DNA of 64,000 nucleotides, taken from the NCBI GenBank assembly GCA_964644075.1, contig CAZXUQ010000001.1, positions 1-64,000 on the forward strand, in the 5' to 3' direction. The notes under the pieces are model-generated. The model had not been told where the DNA came from. It was given only the letters and a program-made list of their open reading frames with translations, and did not search any database. Source of the stretch: JAGOMW01 sp964644075. GTDB taxonomy: Bacteria; Patescibacteriota; Gracilibacteria; BD1-5; UBA2023. Made by a program: the position numbers and the translations under genes. Below are positions 54,201-64,000 of this stretch, in pieces. Position 1 is the first letter of the stretch, and each line of letters opens with the position of its first letter.

Positions 54201-55584
54201 AAGATCATGTCATTGTATACCCTGCTCTATATCCAATGGCGACATTTGTATATCCGATATCATTTGAGTAGAGTGCCTGGTATCAGAGAGCGACATTCGA
54301 GTATCCTCCACTATTTGTATAAAGTGAATATGGACCAATTGCAGTATTTTGTACTCAGGTTGTATTGCTCGTCAGAGAGTAATCCCCTATTCCTATATTG
54401 AAATTTCCACTCTGGTTACTATAGAGCGCCATATTTCCCATACCAATGAGGCTAGAACCAACAGTATTGAAGTAAGCAACTGAGGTTCATATTCCTATAT
54501 TATTGGAGCCTCCACTATTATTTCGCAAAGCAGCAGCTCATATAGAAACATTGGAGTTACCTGTAGTCGTATACCTTCATGCTTCGTATCAAATAGAAAT
54601 ATTAGAACTACCTGCAGTATTAAACTGTCATGCTGATGAACCTATAGCTACGTTATAGTTTCATGATGTAAGCTGCTGAAGAGACCATCGTCCCATAGAA
54701 ATATTATCTTGTCATGAGACATTCGCCGAAGCCATCGATTGCCATCATACAGCAGTATTCCATGTTCCATTTTTATGTGCTGCTCCAGCTTGAAATCAGA
54801 TCATCGTATTCCCGACTCATCCAGTCGATGTACTGTAGGCTTGATATCATACTACTGTATTTTGGTTTCCAGTAGTATTGGCTATCATAGAGCCCGTTCA
54901 GAGAAGAGTATTTGTGACTATAGATCATGCTCAGCGTCAGACTGTTACACCATTTATGTAAGCATCATTTGTAATATTCACATTTGTTCCATTATCAGTT
55001 ATTTGTGAGTTTCAGAGAGTAGTGGAACTCGTATATTTCGGGATATAGTTAGTTGTACCTGCGAGAGAACCTGTTAAGCTTGATGCAGATGTGCTTATAG
55101 TTTGCCAACTCGCATTTCCAGTCGCATCCGAAACAAGAACAGCACCATTGCTCGCACCTGTCGGGAGTCTCACTCAGGAGAAACTTCCTGTTCATGATAC
55201 TTCGAGCTTGTATGCTGGAGAGCTGTTTCCGATACCGACATTTCCCCCACTCTCATAGACAGCAGATGTCACGAGCGCACTTCCATTCCATTTTGAGAGG
55301 AAGTTCGCTGTATTAGAGCCGACTTCTGGGTCAGTCTCACTCGATGTAACTGTTGTACAGTTCGGTTGTCCGTAGTTACTCGTACCAGTACTGAAGGAAA
55401 CAATAGCTTGCCCGCTCGGACATGCATTCGTGATGAGGTTTTGGAAATATACTCCGAACGCTCACCCAGAGTAGGAACCACTCGGCCCTGTCGAAGGAAA
55501 GACGACAGCTCATGTTTGCTCGAGGGAGAAACCCAGAGATCCTAGGATAGCAAGAATGGCTATGAGGAGATATCGGCGAAACAT
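51226..55584 (-). CDS. giant fibre protein with S74-type intramolecular chaperone (1452 residues)
   Basis: One 1452-codon frame has about a hundred UGA glycines. The signal segment is MFRRYLLIAILAILGSLGFS. An SFSGVRLPTGASNGAVLVSDATGNASW unit and VGIGNSSPAYKLEV turns are shared with the 2270-residue protein. YadA-head-like units (NTVVGYQAY, NISIGYEAG, NIGIGTSVAYF and similar) then run for ~1000 residues. The last ~120 residues are a Peptidase_S74 chaperone: SDRSLKDNI (Ser1331), YDIGLVAQDVEKVFPELV, YEHFIGPIIEAIKEL and a terminal coiled coil. In phage tailspikes this domain trimerises the fibre and then cuts itself off at that Ser, and the same is expected here. Partner gene 55611 lies 26 bases upstream. 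Confidence 0.88.
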
Positions 55585-55610
55585 AGGAAGAAAGGAAAAA
55601 AGTAAAAATT

Positions 55611-56978
55611 TTAATAACGAACATTTTCGAGACCTGGAGGAGGATTTTGTGCGACACGAGGATCATACTCCATGATGACAGAGTAGGCATCTTTGGAGTT
55701 GTTTGGATAGGCACGATTACTCGCATTTCCATCATATGATCTGAAGTAGTTCCAGTCATATTTGAGTGCTGTATCATAGGTACACGACTCTGAGAGTGAG
55801 ACAAGTGAAGGACATGCTGCTCATCAGGATTTGGATGATCATCAGATCGTATTATATGAGACTATAGATCCTCGTATATAGAGTTGTGTGCGTGGTATAT
55901 TCGTAAATATAGAGCTTTTTGTCGATATATACGGTGAGAGTTGTCATGCAACCACCTCATCTCATGACCATATTGTCCCTTCTGATACCATCGTCGACTC
56001 GATCTTGCGAGCTGTTCCATTGATATATATATCACCTCACTGTCCATTTTCATTCTTGAGAGCGATAATAGCACGAGGTTCAGTGATATAGGAAGGAATT
56101 ATAGCTCCTGTATCTATGTAGATATCGGCTCAGACGACGATCAGACTCCTATTTTTATCGGTAACATTATTCCATGCTGTCTCTATATCAGTGAGCTTCA
56201 GAAATGCATCAGTTGGATTTGAATCGATCTTATAGATGAGAGATTTATTAAATGATATCGGAGTCAGAGTAAGTCCAGTGCTGATCTTTCCATTTTTTTC
56301 TGCATTTCGAGTGATGATTGACACATTCTTTCGTACTTCATTGAGAAATGATCAGATACTCGCTGCTGTCTGTTGCACAGAGAGACTATTGAGGACATTG
56401 AAGCTACGATCTCATCCGATCCCACCTCAGACAGAAATCCCTCAGAGAAATCCTGATCCTACTCATACTGTACCAGACGTGAACGATATCCATCCGAGAT
56501 TGTCACTCCATCCAAATCCTACGAGTGAACGTGTATCAGGAAGAAATATCACTCATGAAGCATTTGACTCACCATGATTGAGTTTTATCCATCCAGCATT
56601 TGGACTCCAGGCATATCAGGAGAGATACCATGGGTCACGGATATTTTGCCCTGCTCATGGTGGGATGATCGACACCGGGCCAAATCCGACATCCTCAAAT
56701 GTTGCCCATCAGACCGTCTGGATCCAAAATATTCCTGTCAAATAGGCTCCTGTATTTCCATCGATACCAATAATCTGTGCTCCTGAGTATCCACCTGGCG
56801 TGACATCAAAGGAGAGCTGTCATGCATTTCCCCCTGTAGAAAAAGAACCAGTACTATGAATATCTCCGACAGTACCTGTCAGGAGAACCGAACCAGTAGG
56901 AGAAGAGAACACAAAAACAATCCCGACTATACACATCGCCAGGAGAGACAGAGCAAGAAAAGGCTTTCTCTGGATCAT
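55611..56978 (-). CDS. secreted partner protein of the giant fibre, paralog 2
   Basis: This 455-residue paralog of the gene at 44212 has a signal anchor (RKPFLALSLLAMCIVGIVFVF), GYSGAQIIGIDGNTGAYLTGIFW and YAWSPNAGWIKL plus GWSDNLGWISF. EVRKNVSIITRN follows in the same place as NIRKNIALMTRN. AIIALKNENGQGGDIYI, YDWNYFRSYD and IMEYDPRVAQNPPPGLENVRY make the shared ending. The conserved gene order (partner then giant fibre) suggests the partner presents, anchors or caps the fibre. UGA glycines are abundant. No Pfam family is recalled with confidence. Confidence 0.78.
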
Positions 56979-57081
56979 ACGAGATCATAATAATTACAGA
57001 GAGTATAGGGGAAAGATGGCTTTTGGAAAGGGAGGAGGCAAAAAATCTCTCGACGTATCGTATAAAGTATGTGTACAGAAA

Positions 57082-59061
57082 CTAGTTTCTGCGGAAAATA
57101 TAATCATCCTCTACAAATCGTCACTTCAAAGACGAGAGACATCGTATGATATTATTATGCCAGTTTGCATTGCTCGAGGCGTAGATAGTACCGTCTGAGT
57201 TCCCCCAGCGAGAAAGCTCACTGACAAGGGTGTAATTTCAGAGAAATTTATTATTAAAGGTTGAAGCCATGGCATCGATACCGCTTTTTGCACTCGCAAA
57301 TGTGACTGTATCACCACTATCTGTATTTCCTACATTTCCTATGTTATAGGGTGTTTTGAGATAGTTTCCGAGGGTTGTCTCAGCGAGTCCTACACACATA
57401 AGAAAGCTCGGATCTATATGCGCTTCGAGTGCACTATCTACCCACGTATCCCAGTCATTAAACTCTCGACTCGCATAGGTTTTGAGGAGGTATTTTTGCC
57501 TATCTTCCTCACTCTCACCCCTCAGGACAAAGGTCCTTTCGTATGCTTTTTCTGGAGCCTTCACACCGACTCTCTCTGACATATCAGTGAGAAACTTGTC
57601 CTGATAGCGGACGGGAAGAGTCTCATAGGCTATCTGAGAAATATCGAGCACTCGGAGTGGATCGATCGCCTTCTCGTTTTGATAGACTTCGAAGTGAAGA
57701 TGTGCTCCGCTCGTCATCGGACCAGCACCAGGAGTACCAGGGGCACCTCAGCTTTTTGCGATAAGATCACCCTTTTTTACGAACTGGTAGGGTTTCACTA
57801 CGATATCAGAAAGGTGTCCATATACCGTGACATATCATCCAGGATGCCTGAGTGCCAGGTAGGAATATCCACCTGGACTTGGTGGCAACATATAGTAGAC
57901 ATATCCATCCATACTCGCGAGGACATCACTTCCCTGTGCGAGGACGATATCTATAGCATCATGTTGGCTCCCAAAAGAACGATAGTAACTCGGATCTCGA
58001 AAATATGTAGAGATCTCGGGTGCTTTCCTCATCGGCCAAAAGAGGGGATTTTTTTCAGCAGTATCGATATCGAGTTTACGGAGTTCTCTTTCATTTTTAT
58101 AAAAAGCACCGATACGATCACACTTATCGAGGAGGGATGATGTCGGTTTCTCTGTTTTACATCCATTTTTTTCCATGAGAGTATCGAGGGATGCTATGTA
58201 GGCATCAGACTGAGATTTCCATGAGTTTTCGACTTCCTCCTGAGCCTGACGCTGAGACTCGATATACGATTCAAACAGTGCTTCCTGTCCTTTCGTGACA
58301 TCGAGGAGAGCCTGGCGCTGATTTCGCTGACTTGCAAGAGTGGCTTTTTGTTTTTCGAGACTGGAGCGCTCCTCCTCGATAAGGACTTTTTCTTCTTTGA
58401 TCTTCATAGCAGTACGATAGTATTCTCGTACGAGAGATTTGTACTCATCGATAAACTTTTGCCCTAGTACATTTACGAGAGACTTATAGAGCATATCTTG
58501 AGAAAGCGCATCCACAGAGCTCCCAGAGATTATCATCGCCTGGAGGACATCGAGCTTATTTTCTTTATCGAAAAGCAGAGAACTCTCGCTATAAATATTG
58601 GCTAAGTATCCGAGGATGATAGCCCGATTTTTATCGATACGTTCAGAAAGTTCGATAGAGAGAGTCTGGTATCACTCTATGCGTGAGTCTTTTTCAGCAA
58701 GAGATTTTTCTGCACGTACGATACCATCATAGGTGTCATTGATAGCATTCTCGAGGCTCGTGAGCGCTTCTTCGAGAGTCAATCTCCTCTCAGTAATAGC
58801 AGCCTTTTTATCAGTGTACTCACTTTCCATATTTTGGAGTTTTTTCTTGAGTCACTCGAGCCCATTCATGATATATTCTTTTTCGAGGACATCATTTGAG
58901 CCAGTTCACTTGAGGCTTGCGTTCTCGAAGAGGATAGCGTATTCTTCTTTTTTAAAATTATCGAGCACGCGAGCAGAGTTCGATGTATCTCTCCCGAGAG
59001 CGATCATGGGAGCAAGGAGAACAAAACAGAGGGCATGCGAGATGATATGTCGTACATTCAT
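57082..59061 (-). CDS. M23-family peptidoglycan endopeptidase with coiled-coil N-terminus
   Basis: This 659-residue exported protein has a signal peptide (RHIISHALCFVLLAPMIALG). Residues ~25-330 are a long EnvC-like coiled coil (LEKEYIMNGLEGLKKKLQNMESEY, EEERSSLEKQKATLASQRN). An M23 LytM domain then follows: SFGSQHDAIDIVLAQGSDVLASMDG (first His/Asp), YGHLSDIV and SGAHLHFEV (HxH). The extra C-terminal ~160-residue domain (WDTWVDSALEAHIDPSFLMCVGLAETTLGN, then GSDG-like turns) is reminiscent of a lysozyme-like fold and is unusual. Cleavage of peptidoglycan cross-links in cell separation or pilus passage is likely. ATG 59061 or, four codons earlier, 59073 is the start. Confidence 0.85.
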
Positions 59062-59155
59062 ATATACGAGCATAGCACTCTTACATCGAAAAGGCTACAA
59101 TCACGACTATTTCGCCCTGGATAATATATTGCAATATTGTATATTTATTTTTTGA

Positions 59156-60424
59156 TTATTTTAAACTCTCAAAAAATGTATTTTTTCTCTTTTCCCAGTG
59201 AAGTCACTGACGACACAGGAGAGAGTGTTTTTTCTTATCGAGAAACTCCTTAATTCCCTCTTCGAGAAAAATAGTGTTCTGACTTCCCTTCGCATAGACA
59301 ATAGTTGGTATATTTTCACTCTCGAGGATATTTCGTATATGTGTACCTGCCTCGCGACTCGAGAGAAAACTCGATACTCTGTAGAGGGGTTCGAGGAGTG
59401 GCACTACCCATTTTTTCATGAGTGGTCAAACAAAAACAATCTCTATATCTCGATCTCGCGGAATATGCTCAGTTATAAAATCAGCAAGTGATCGATGAAT
59501 TGACTCGCTCTCATCTCAGAGTTCTCTCATATCTCAGAGAAAAAGAATGACTCGATGCGATGGAAAAAACGGAGCAAGTGAAAGAATTCATTTTGTAATA
59601 CTCTCATATCCACCATTATAGCTCCCATCTATGATCGTCGTATAAGCATCTCTTTGGATAAGAGCAGATCTCCCTTCTTCAGGCACGAGAAGTGGTGATA
59701 TTTGTGATATACGCAGAGGATCTTGTCCGAGAAAGTGTGCTACACCATAGAGTGGGAGAGCATTTTCTATCTGAAATTCTCCGAAAGCAGGAAGAGAAAG
59801 GAGATAATCTTTTTGTTCCATGTGTACAGTTGCTCGAACTCAGTCAATACTACAGTGAAAATGCGAAGCATCAATATCTGACATACCTCCACTTCCATAA
59901 AAAAGTGCATCTTTTTCTACATATGACCGCAGGGATTCATGGATGATAAGTCGAGAGGTATTTTTCGTAAGGAGAAGTTTTTCATTTCTGTATTTTTCAA
60001 GTGTTCCGAATTGTTCGAGGTGGTTGGGTGCGACGACAGAGAGGATAGCAATATCTGGTGCAACAATATCTGTGAGAAACGTCATCTCACCAGGATGGTC
60101 GATACCATATTCGAGGACGAGATATCGAGGGTATGGTCGCACGAGACGATAGAGAGTGATGAAAATAAGGGAAATCCATAACAGTGGGTTTTTCCCAGGA
60201 GTTTTTGCTCCGATGATCGTCAGAGGAAGTCCATACTCACCATTATAGTGGTACGGGGAACTCATGACATCTTTTTCGGAAAAAGTTTGCTCGAGATAGA
60301 GACTCACATATCTGGAGATGGTGGTCTTTCCGACTGTTCCTGTGACTCCTATGACATAGGGGCGGTGGACTCGGATTATAACTCTCGCGAGAATCGAGAG
60401 GAAAAAAAGGAAAAAAGTATGCAT
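59156..60424 (-). CDS. Mur-ligase family protein (MurF-like), membrane-anchored
   Basis: This 422-residue protein begins with a hydrophobic helix (TFFLFFLSILARVII), unusual for MurF, and then GVTGTVGKTT (residues 26-35, ATP-binding). SSPYHYNGEYGLPLTI, LVLEYGIDHPGEM and APDIAILSVVAPNHLEQFGTLE (central domain with metal-binding residues) follow. FGEFQIENALPLYGVAHFLG, then IIDGSYNGGYESI and RVILFLGDMRELGDESE are MurF-like C-terminal motifs. MurF adds D-Ala-D-Ala to the UDP-muramyl tripeptide; this divergent member may do that or a related ligation. The membrane helix and length suggest a specialised relative. A promoter gives it a start codon seven bases from -10. Confidence 0.8.
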
Positions 60425-60431
60425 ACCGAAA

Positions 60432-60459
60432 AGGATAGCAAAACTGGTTAAGAAATCAA
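60432..60459 (-). promoter_or_regulatory. promoter of the Mur-ligase gene
   Basis: Minus strand TTGATT, a 16-base spacer and TATCCT lie seven bases before the ATG, again consistent with a leaderless mRNA. Confidence 0.5.
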
Positions 60460-60529
60460 GCGAAATATAGACTATTGATTTGCATAAAAGACAAACTTCC
60501 ATACAATTCCCTGGTACTAAACATCTCTT

Positions 60530-60907
60530 ATGGCACAAGTTACTCGCAATGATTTTACCTTCAACATTCTCGATGAGATACAGGTAAAATACCCCGACCT
60601 CGTCGACCTTATTCTCTGAAGTGAATCAATAGATAATAACGAAAAGCAATATTGGTTCGACATATTGCCATCTATGACAGATGAACAGATCGATAGACTC
60701 TTCAATATCCTCATGACAGAACGACGCCAACTCGAAGAGCTCAATATCAAATATCAGGAAGAGATCAAGACTCTCAATGAGAAACATCTTATCCAGTGGC
60801 AGTCTCTCCAAAGCCAAAAAGCAAAAGAAAAAATAGAAAAAGAGGAAAAAAATGACGATGCAAAATGAGATGCCGATAAGGCAATCAATATGCTCGATAC
60901 TTTATAA
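60530..60907 (+). CDS. coiled-coil hypothetical protein
   Basis: This 125-residue soluble protein has a helical N-terminus (NDFTFNILDEIQVKYPDLVDLILG) and a long charged coiled coil (EELNIKYQEEIKTLNEKHLIQW, EKIEKEEKNDDAKGDADK). UGA codes Gly at ILGSE and AKGDA. It begins an operon with 60921, 62843 and the prepilin peptidase gene. No family is recognised. Confidence 0.6.
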
Positions 60908-60920
60908 TCTCTAAAAGACT

Positions 60921-62834
60921 GTGAAAGCTACTCTCCAGATAGACATAGTTCGAGTTGATAGTCCTGACCGTCATGCCATCACGCGCTCTCATGTACTCCG
61001 TCCTCACGCTGGTATCGAGATTGTGTGCATATTCCGGTCAGAGAAAGAAAATGTCCTCTCTGTCATAGAAGATCACATGCTTGAGTCTATTTCTTCGACT
61101 GAATGGCGAGCAGAGGAAGAGGAAAATGACTTTTCCTATGTAACAGAGAAGTTTAACCACTTTTTATCTCACTTAGCAGAAGATGATGTCGAGACGGTAA
61201 GTGGTCTTTTTGCTGTATTGCGATCAAATCATCTCATGATGAGTACTTTTGGGAAGATGCGAGCCTATATACACGAGTACGATGATCGTATCTCCCCGAT
61301 CCAGGAAGATACTTCAGAACAGAGAAGATTTGAGCTCATATCAAGTGGCGATATTGCATATGGATCTACCGTATTTCTTCTTTCGGATGATATTATACGG
61401 GATTTTTGAGAAGGATTTTTTTCTGATATTTCAAACCTTGAGATTCCAGCATTTGAAAAAAATGCGAGAGAAACGATTACACGAGAAAAAAAGTGAGATC
61501 TCCATATGATACGCATAGCCTATAGAGCCGAGAATAATCTAGGAGCACGAGAATCGAGCTGACGATGACAGACTGACATAGTAAAAGAACGTTTTAAAGA
61601 TCTCCAATCTCTGATACAAAAAAATACATGGTACCGAAATGCCCGAGAACGCATACAAGCATTTCTCTACGAAAAAAATCGAGTATTTTTATCTGGATTT
61701 TTATTAGTATGAATAGTATTATTTTTCCTACTTGTATCCTATATTATTAATGCGCTCTTTAGTTTCAGCAATAATGACGGTCGCGACGCGAAACAAACTC
61801 TACTCGAGGCAAAGACACTCATAGAGGAGAGTCAAAAAATCGTAGGAAATCAAGAACTTTTCTGGGAAAAAACCCAAGCAGCAAATGCTCTCCTCGAACA
61901 ACTCAAAGCAAAAAATCTCTATATGAAAGAAACTGCTGAACTCTCAGACCGTATAGAGGCTATGAAAAAAGAAATATACGATATTCAGACTGTAGATCTC
62001 TCCAAAAAGAAAAGCCTCATCGCCTTTAATCCCAGTGACATATCTCCTATTGGTGCTTATGAATACGAGAAAAAGCTTTTTCTCGTAGGAAAAAATGGAC
62101 TGATATCATCCTATGCCCCTGGTGATCCATTGCCTAAGGTTACCTCCTACCCTGGAGGTGAGGAAGTTATTGATTTTAGCGTTACAGAAGATGGACTTAT
62201 GCTTTGATTGACGAAAAATCGTCGAGTGATTGCCCTTCGAAAAAATGGGGATATTAACTATGCTACCGTTACTGGTCAAGACGGATGGGAAAACTGAGAA
62301 AAAATCGATATTTTTAATGGAAACATCTATATTACAGATTCTCGCCTCGGACAAATCTTTAAACATAAACCATGAGTAAACGGCTACTCTCAAAAAAATG
62401 AGGTACTCAGTGAAACTACTCCTGGAATACGTGAGATTGGTATTGATGGTGGTTTTTATCTCCTGACAGAGTGAGGAAAAATCCAGAGAATTATGACAGC
62501 AAAATGATACCAAACAACTGGTCTCATACTCAATAAAATCCCAGGAACCTACACCCTCTGACAAGAAAACAGCATACTCAATCTTATACTTTCGAGTAAT
62601 CTAAAATATGTATACGTACTTGATGGGAACAAAGTTTGGATATTTGAACCTGATGCAAAGAGGTTTCAGGATATAAAAGCATGGACATACATCGCTCAAA
62701 TGGAACTCAAAACATCTGAAGAAATTCGCAATATTAGCATACCTCGAGATGGAAAAATCTACGTGATAACAAACCTCGGAATCTATGATGTATGATTTGA
62801 GCTCATAGATAACAATATTATTATTCGATCCTAA
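60921..62834 (+). CDS. membrane protein with N-terminal phosphatase-like and C-terminal propeller-like domains
   Basis: This 637-residue protein starts at GTG 60921, 13 bases after the previous stop. Residues ~1-230 are soluble; ISSGDIAYGSTVFLLSDDIIRDF and the late Gly-Asp pairs loosely recall PP2C-like proteins, but metal-binding Asp motifs are not clear. One transmembrane helix lies near 271-292 (VFLSGFLLVGIVLFFLLVSYIINALF). A coiled coil follows, then an extracytoplasmic part of ~300 residues with repeated YLLTEGGKIQRI and VYVLDGNKVWIFEP-type strands, like a beta-propeller. UGA joins at least four fragments. The function is unknown. Confidence 0.65.
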
Positions 62835-62842
62835 ATACCTGC

Positions 62843-63409
62843 GTGTTTCAAACTCCCGCCATCGTCCTACATACACAGCAAATACGCGACCAACAAGCTC
62901 GAGTCATTCTATTTACGAGAGATTTCTGAAAGATTACGACATGGTATAAGAAACGCTCCCTCCCTGATACAGGATCGACCGTGGCTGCAAGTATAGAAAG
63001 AAAGTGATGAGAAAATATTTTATCAGGCTATGATATGACAAAGACTGTACTTCTCGACACGCTTTCTTATGAAAAGATACTTTCTTTTTTGGATCTATTG
63101 AAGCATCTCTACACGCTCCTACCGGAAGGTATGGTACAGTTATGAATTTACGAAGACATAGACTTACTGATAGAAAAATGACTTCATGTGGTTTCAGAGG
63201 ATGCTCTCCTATTATCACAGTTTCGAATGATCAAAAAACTGGGATACATCTGAGAAGATCTCATATGATCAGATGATGTTTCTGTATATATTCATAAAAA
63301 TATTAGTATGAAAAGTATGGAAAGTATACTATCGACAAAACCCCTCTCAGAGAGTACAAAGCTATCTCTCAAAAAGTCCCTCCTCCAAGCCCAAGCACTT
63401 TACTCATAA
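62843..63409 (+). CDS. RecO-like protein
   Basis: This 188-residue protein starts at GTG 62843, eight bases after the previous stop. Residues 1-40 (TPAIVLHTQQIRDQQARVILFTRDFGKITTWYKK) match the N-terminal OB-fold of RecO (IVL.t....E....LfT...G.i). A helical part follows with TLLPEGMVQLG and LLLSQFRMIKKLGYI, a RecO C-terminal-like pattern. The RecO zinc knuckle is not present. RecO loads RecA onto SSB-coated DNA. The match is suggestive only. UGA provides Gly at FGKIT, RKGGE and others. Confidence 0.5.
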
Positions 63410-63421
63410 TTTTTTCTACTT

Positions 63422-64000
63422 ATGGAGTTTGTTATTCTCTTTTTCTTCTTCGTTATCGGTACATTTTTTTGAAGTTTTTCCACAGTTCTCATAGAACGAT
63501 GGAGACATAAACAATGAGGCATCATGTTCGGGAGGAGTGAGTGTCCAAATTGCAAAAAACAGCTTACGATAGGATCTCTTATGCCTGTTATATCGTACCT
63601 CATACAAAGGTGAAAGTGTTCACACTGCGGGAAAAGTATATCTCTATTTTATCCTATTGCAGAGTCAGTTATGGGAATGATATTTCTTTTAGTATGATAT
63701 TTCATACTAAACCATGATTTCGACCTTTTTTCACTCACGACACTTATTCTCCTCGTACTCGGATTTATCACAGGAGTATACATGCTCTATGATGGAAAAT
63801 ATCGTGAAATACCAGACCAAGTAATGATACCAGGCATCTATGGCTACTTGGGACTTCTCATTTATGTGACGTTTTTGGGATGAGATACCTCACTTATTTT
63901 CGATATCATTACCTACACGTCCAAAGAAGAACTTTTTTATGATCATATTTTGGCGCTATGGGTGCTCTATACATTTTTTTTCTTACAGATTTTTATACCA
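63422..64000 (+). CDS. pilD: prepilin peptidase (A24), 5' part
   Basis: The first 193 codons of an inner-membrane prepilin peptidase/N-methylase are present; the window cuts the gene. It opens with a transmembrane helix and FFGSFSTVLIERW. The cytoplasmic loop with two Cys pairs follows (SECPNCKKQL and GKCSHCGKSISLFYPIAE). More helices and YDGKYREIPDQV come next, where one catalytic Asp lies in the YDG..R.IPD motif. It processes type IV prepilins, which agrees with pilT and the pilin-like genes in the window. UGA is used at FFGSF, RGKCS and LVGYF. Confidence 0.9.

Overview
The window reads as chromosome of a Candidate Phyla Radiation bacterium that decodes UGA as glycine (genetic code 25), as known in Candidatus Gracilibacteria (BD1-5) and Absconditabacteria (SR1). 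The evidence is internal. Almost every conserved gene is cut by in-frame TGA under the standard code and becomes full length when TGA is read as Gly. Many of those TGA codons fall on invariant glycines: HIGH of valyl-tRNA synthetase, Walker A of the UvrD-like helicase, the thymidylate kinase and RadA, LSGGE of an ABC-F ATPase, and GPRP of a sugar-phosphate transferase. All recognised genes end in TAA or TAG. All coordinates below were built by reading TGA as Gly.

Layout. 1-6.2 kb is an accessory block: a small membrane protein, a large serine recombinase, a 1132-residue fusion of a glycine pentapeptide array with a nuclease/helicase, and a Cas2-like protein. 6.2-9.5 kb (minus) holds a double T4SS-pilin-like membrane protein with two hypothetical partners. 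9.6-11.9 kb has a holin-family membrane protein, a gene broken by an amber codon, rluB and a solitary AbiEi-like regulator. 12-17.9 kb is a plus-strand cluster of TPM, TelA-like, membrane and AAA+ proteins. 18-27 kb is mostly housekeeping: pilT, tatD, a DNA polymerase III delta-prime-like gene, two thymidylate kinases, a Xer recombinase, HPr, recX and radA. 27-30 kb (minus) encodes a DUF916-like anchor and two fibre-subunit-like paralogs. 30-37 kb has metG with a Nudix gene, a beta-lactamase-family protein, tRNA-Asn and an ABC-F ATPase.

37.4-57 kb is dominated by two copies of a two-gene surface module on the minus strand. Each copy is a signal-peptide protein of about 450 residues followed by a giant YadA-head/tail-fibre-like protein (2270 and 1452 residues, the second with an S74-type C-terminal chaperone). 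Between the copies lie lgt, a LemA-like gene, a polyprenyl glycosylphosphotransferase and valS. 57-64 kb encodes an M23 peptidase, a Mur-ligase-like protein, three poorly characterised proteins (one RecO-like) and a prepilin peptidase cut by the window edge.

The picture is of a reduced, surface-attached cell that invests heavily in pili, fibres and adhesins. Two regulatory features stand out. valS is preceded by a 12-codon leader peptide with adjacent Val codons and a set of mutually exclusive hairpins, a textbook ribosome-mediated attenuator. Several promoters have their -10 box only 5-8 bases from the start codon, which implies leaderless mRNAs, and Shine-Dalgarno motifs are essentially absent.
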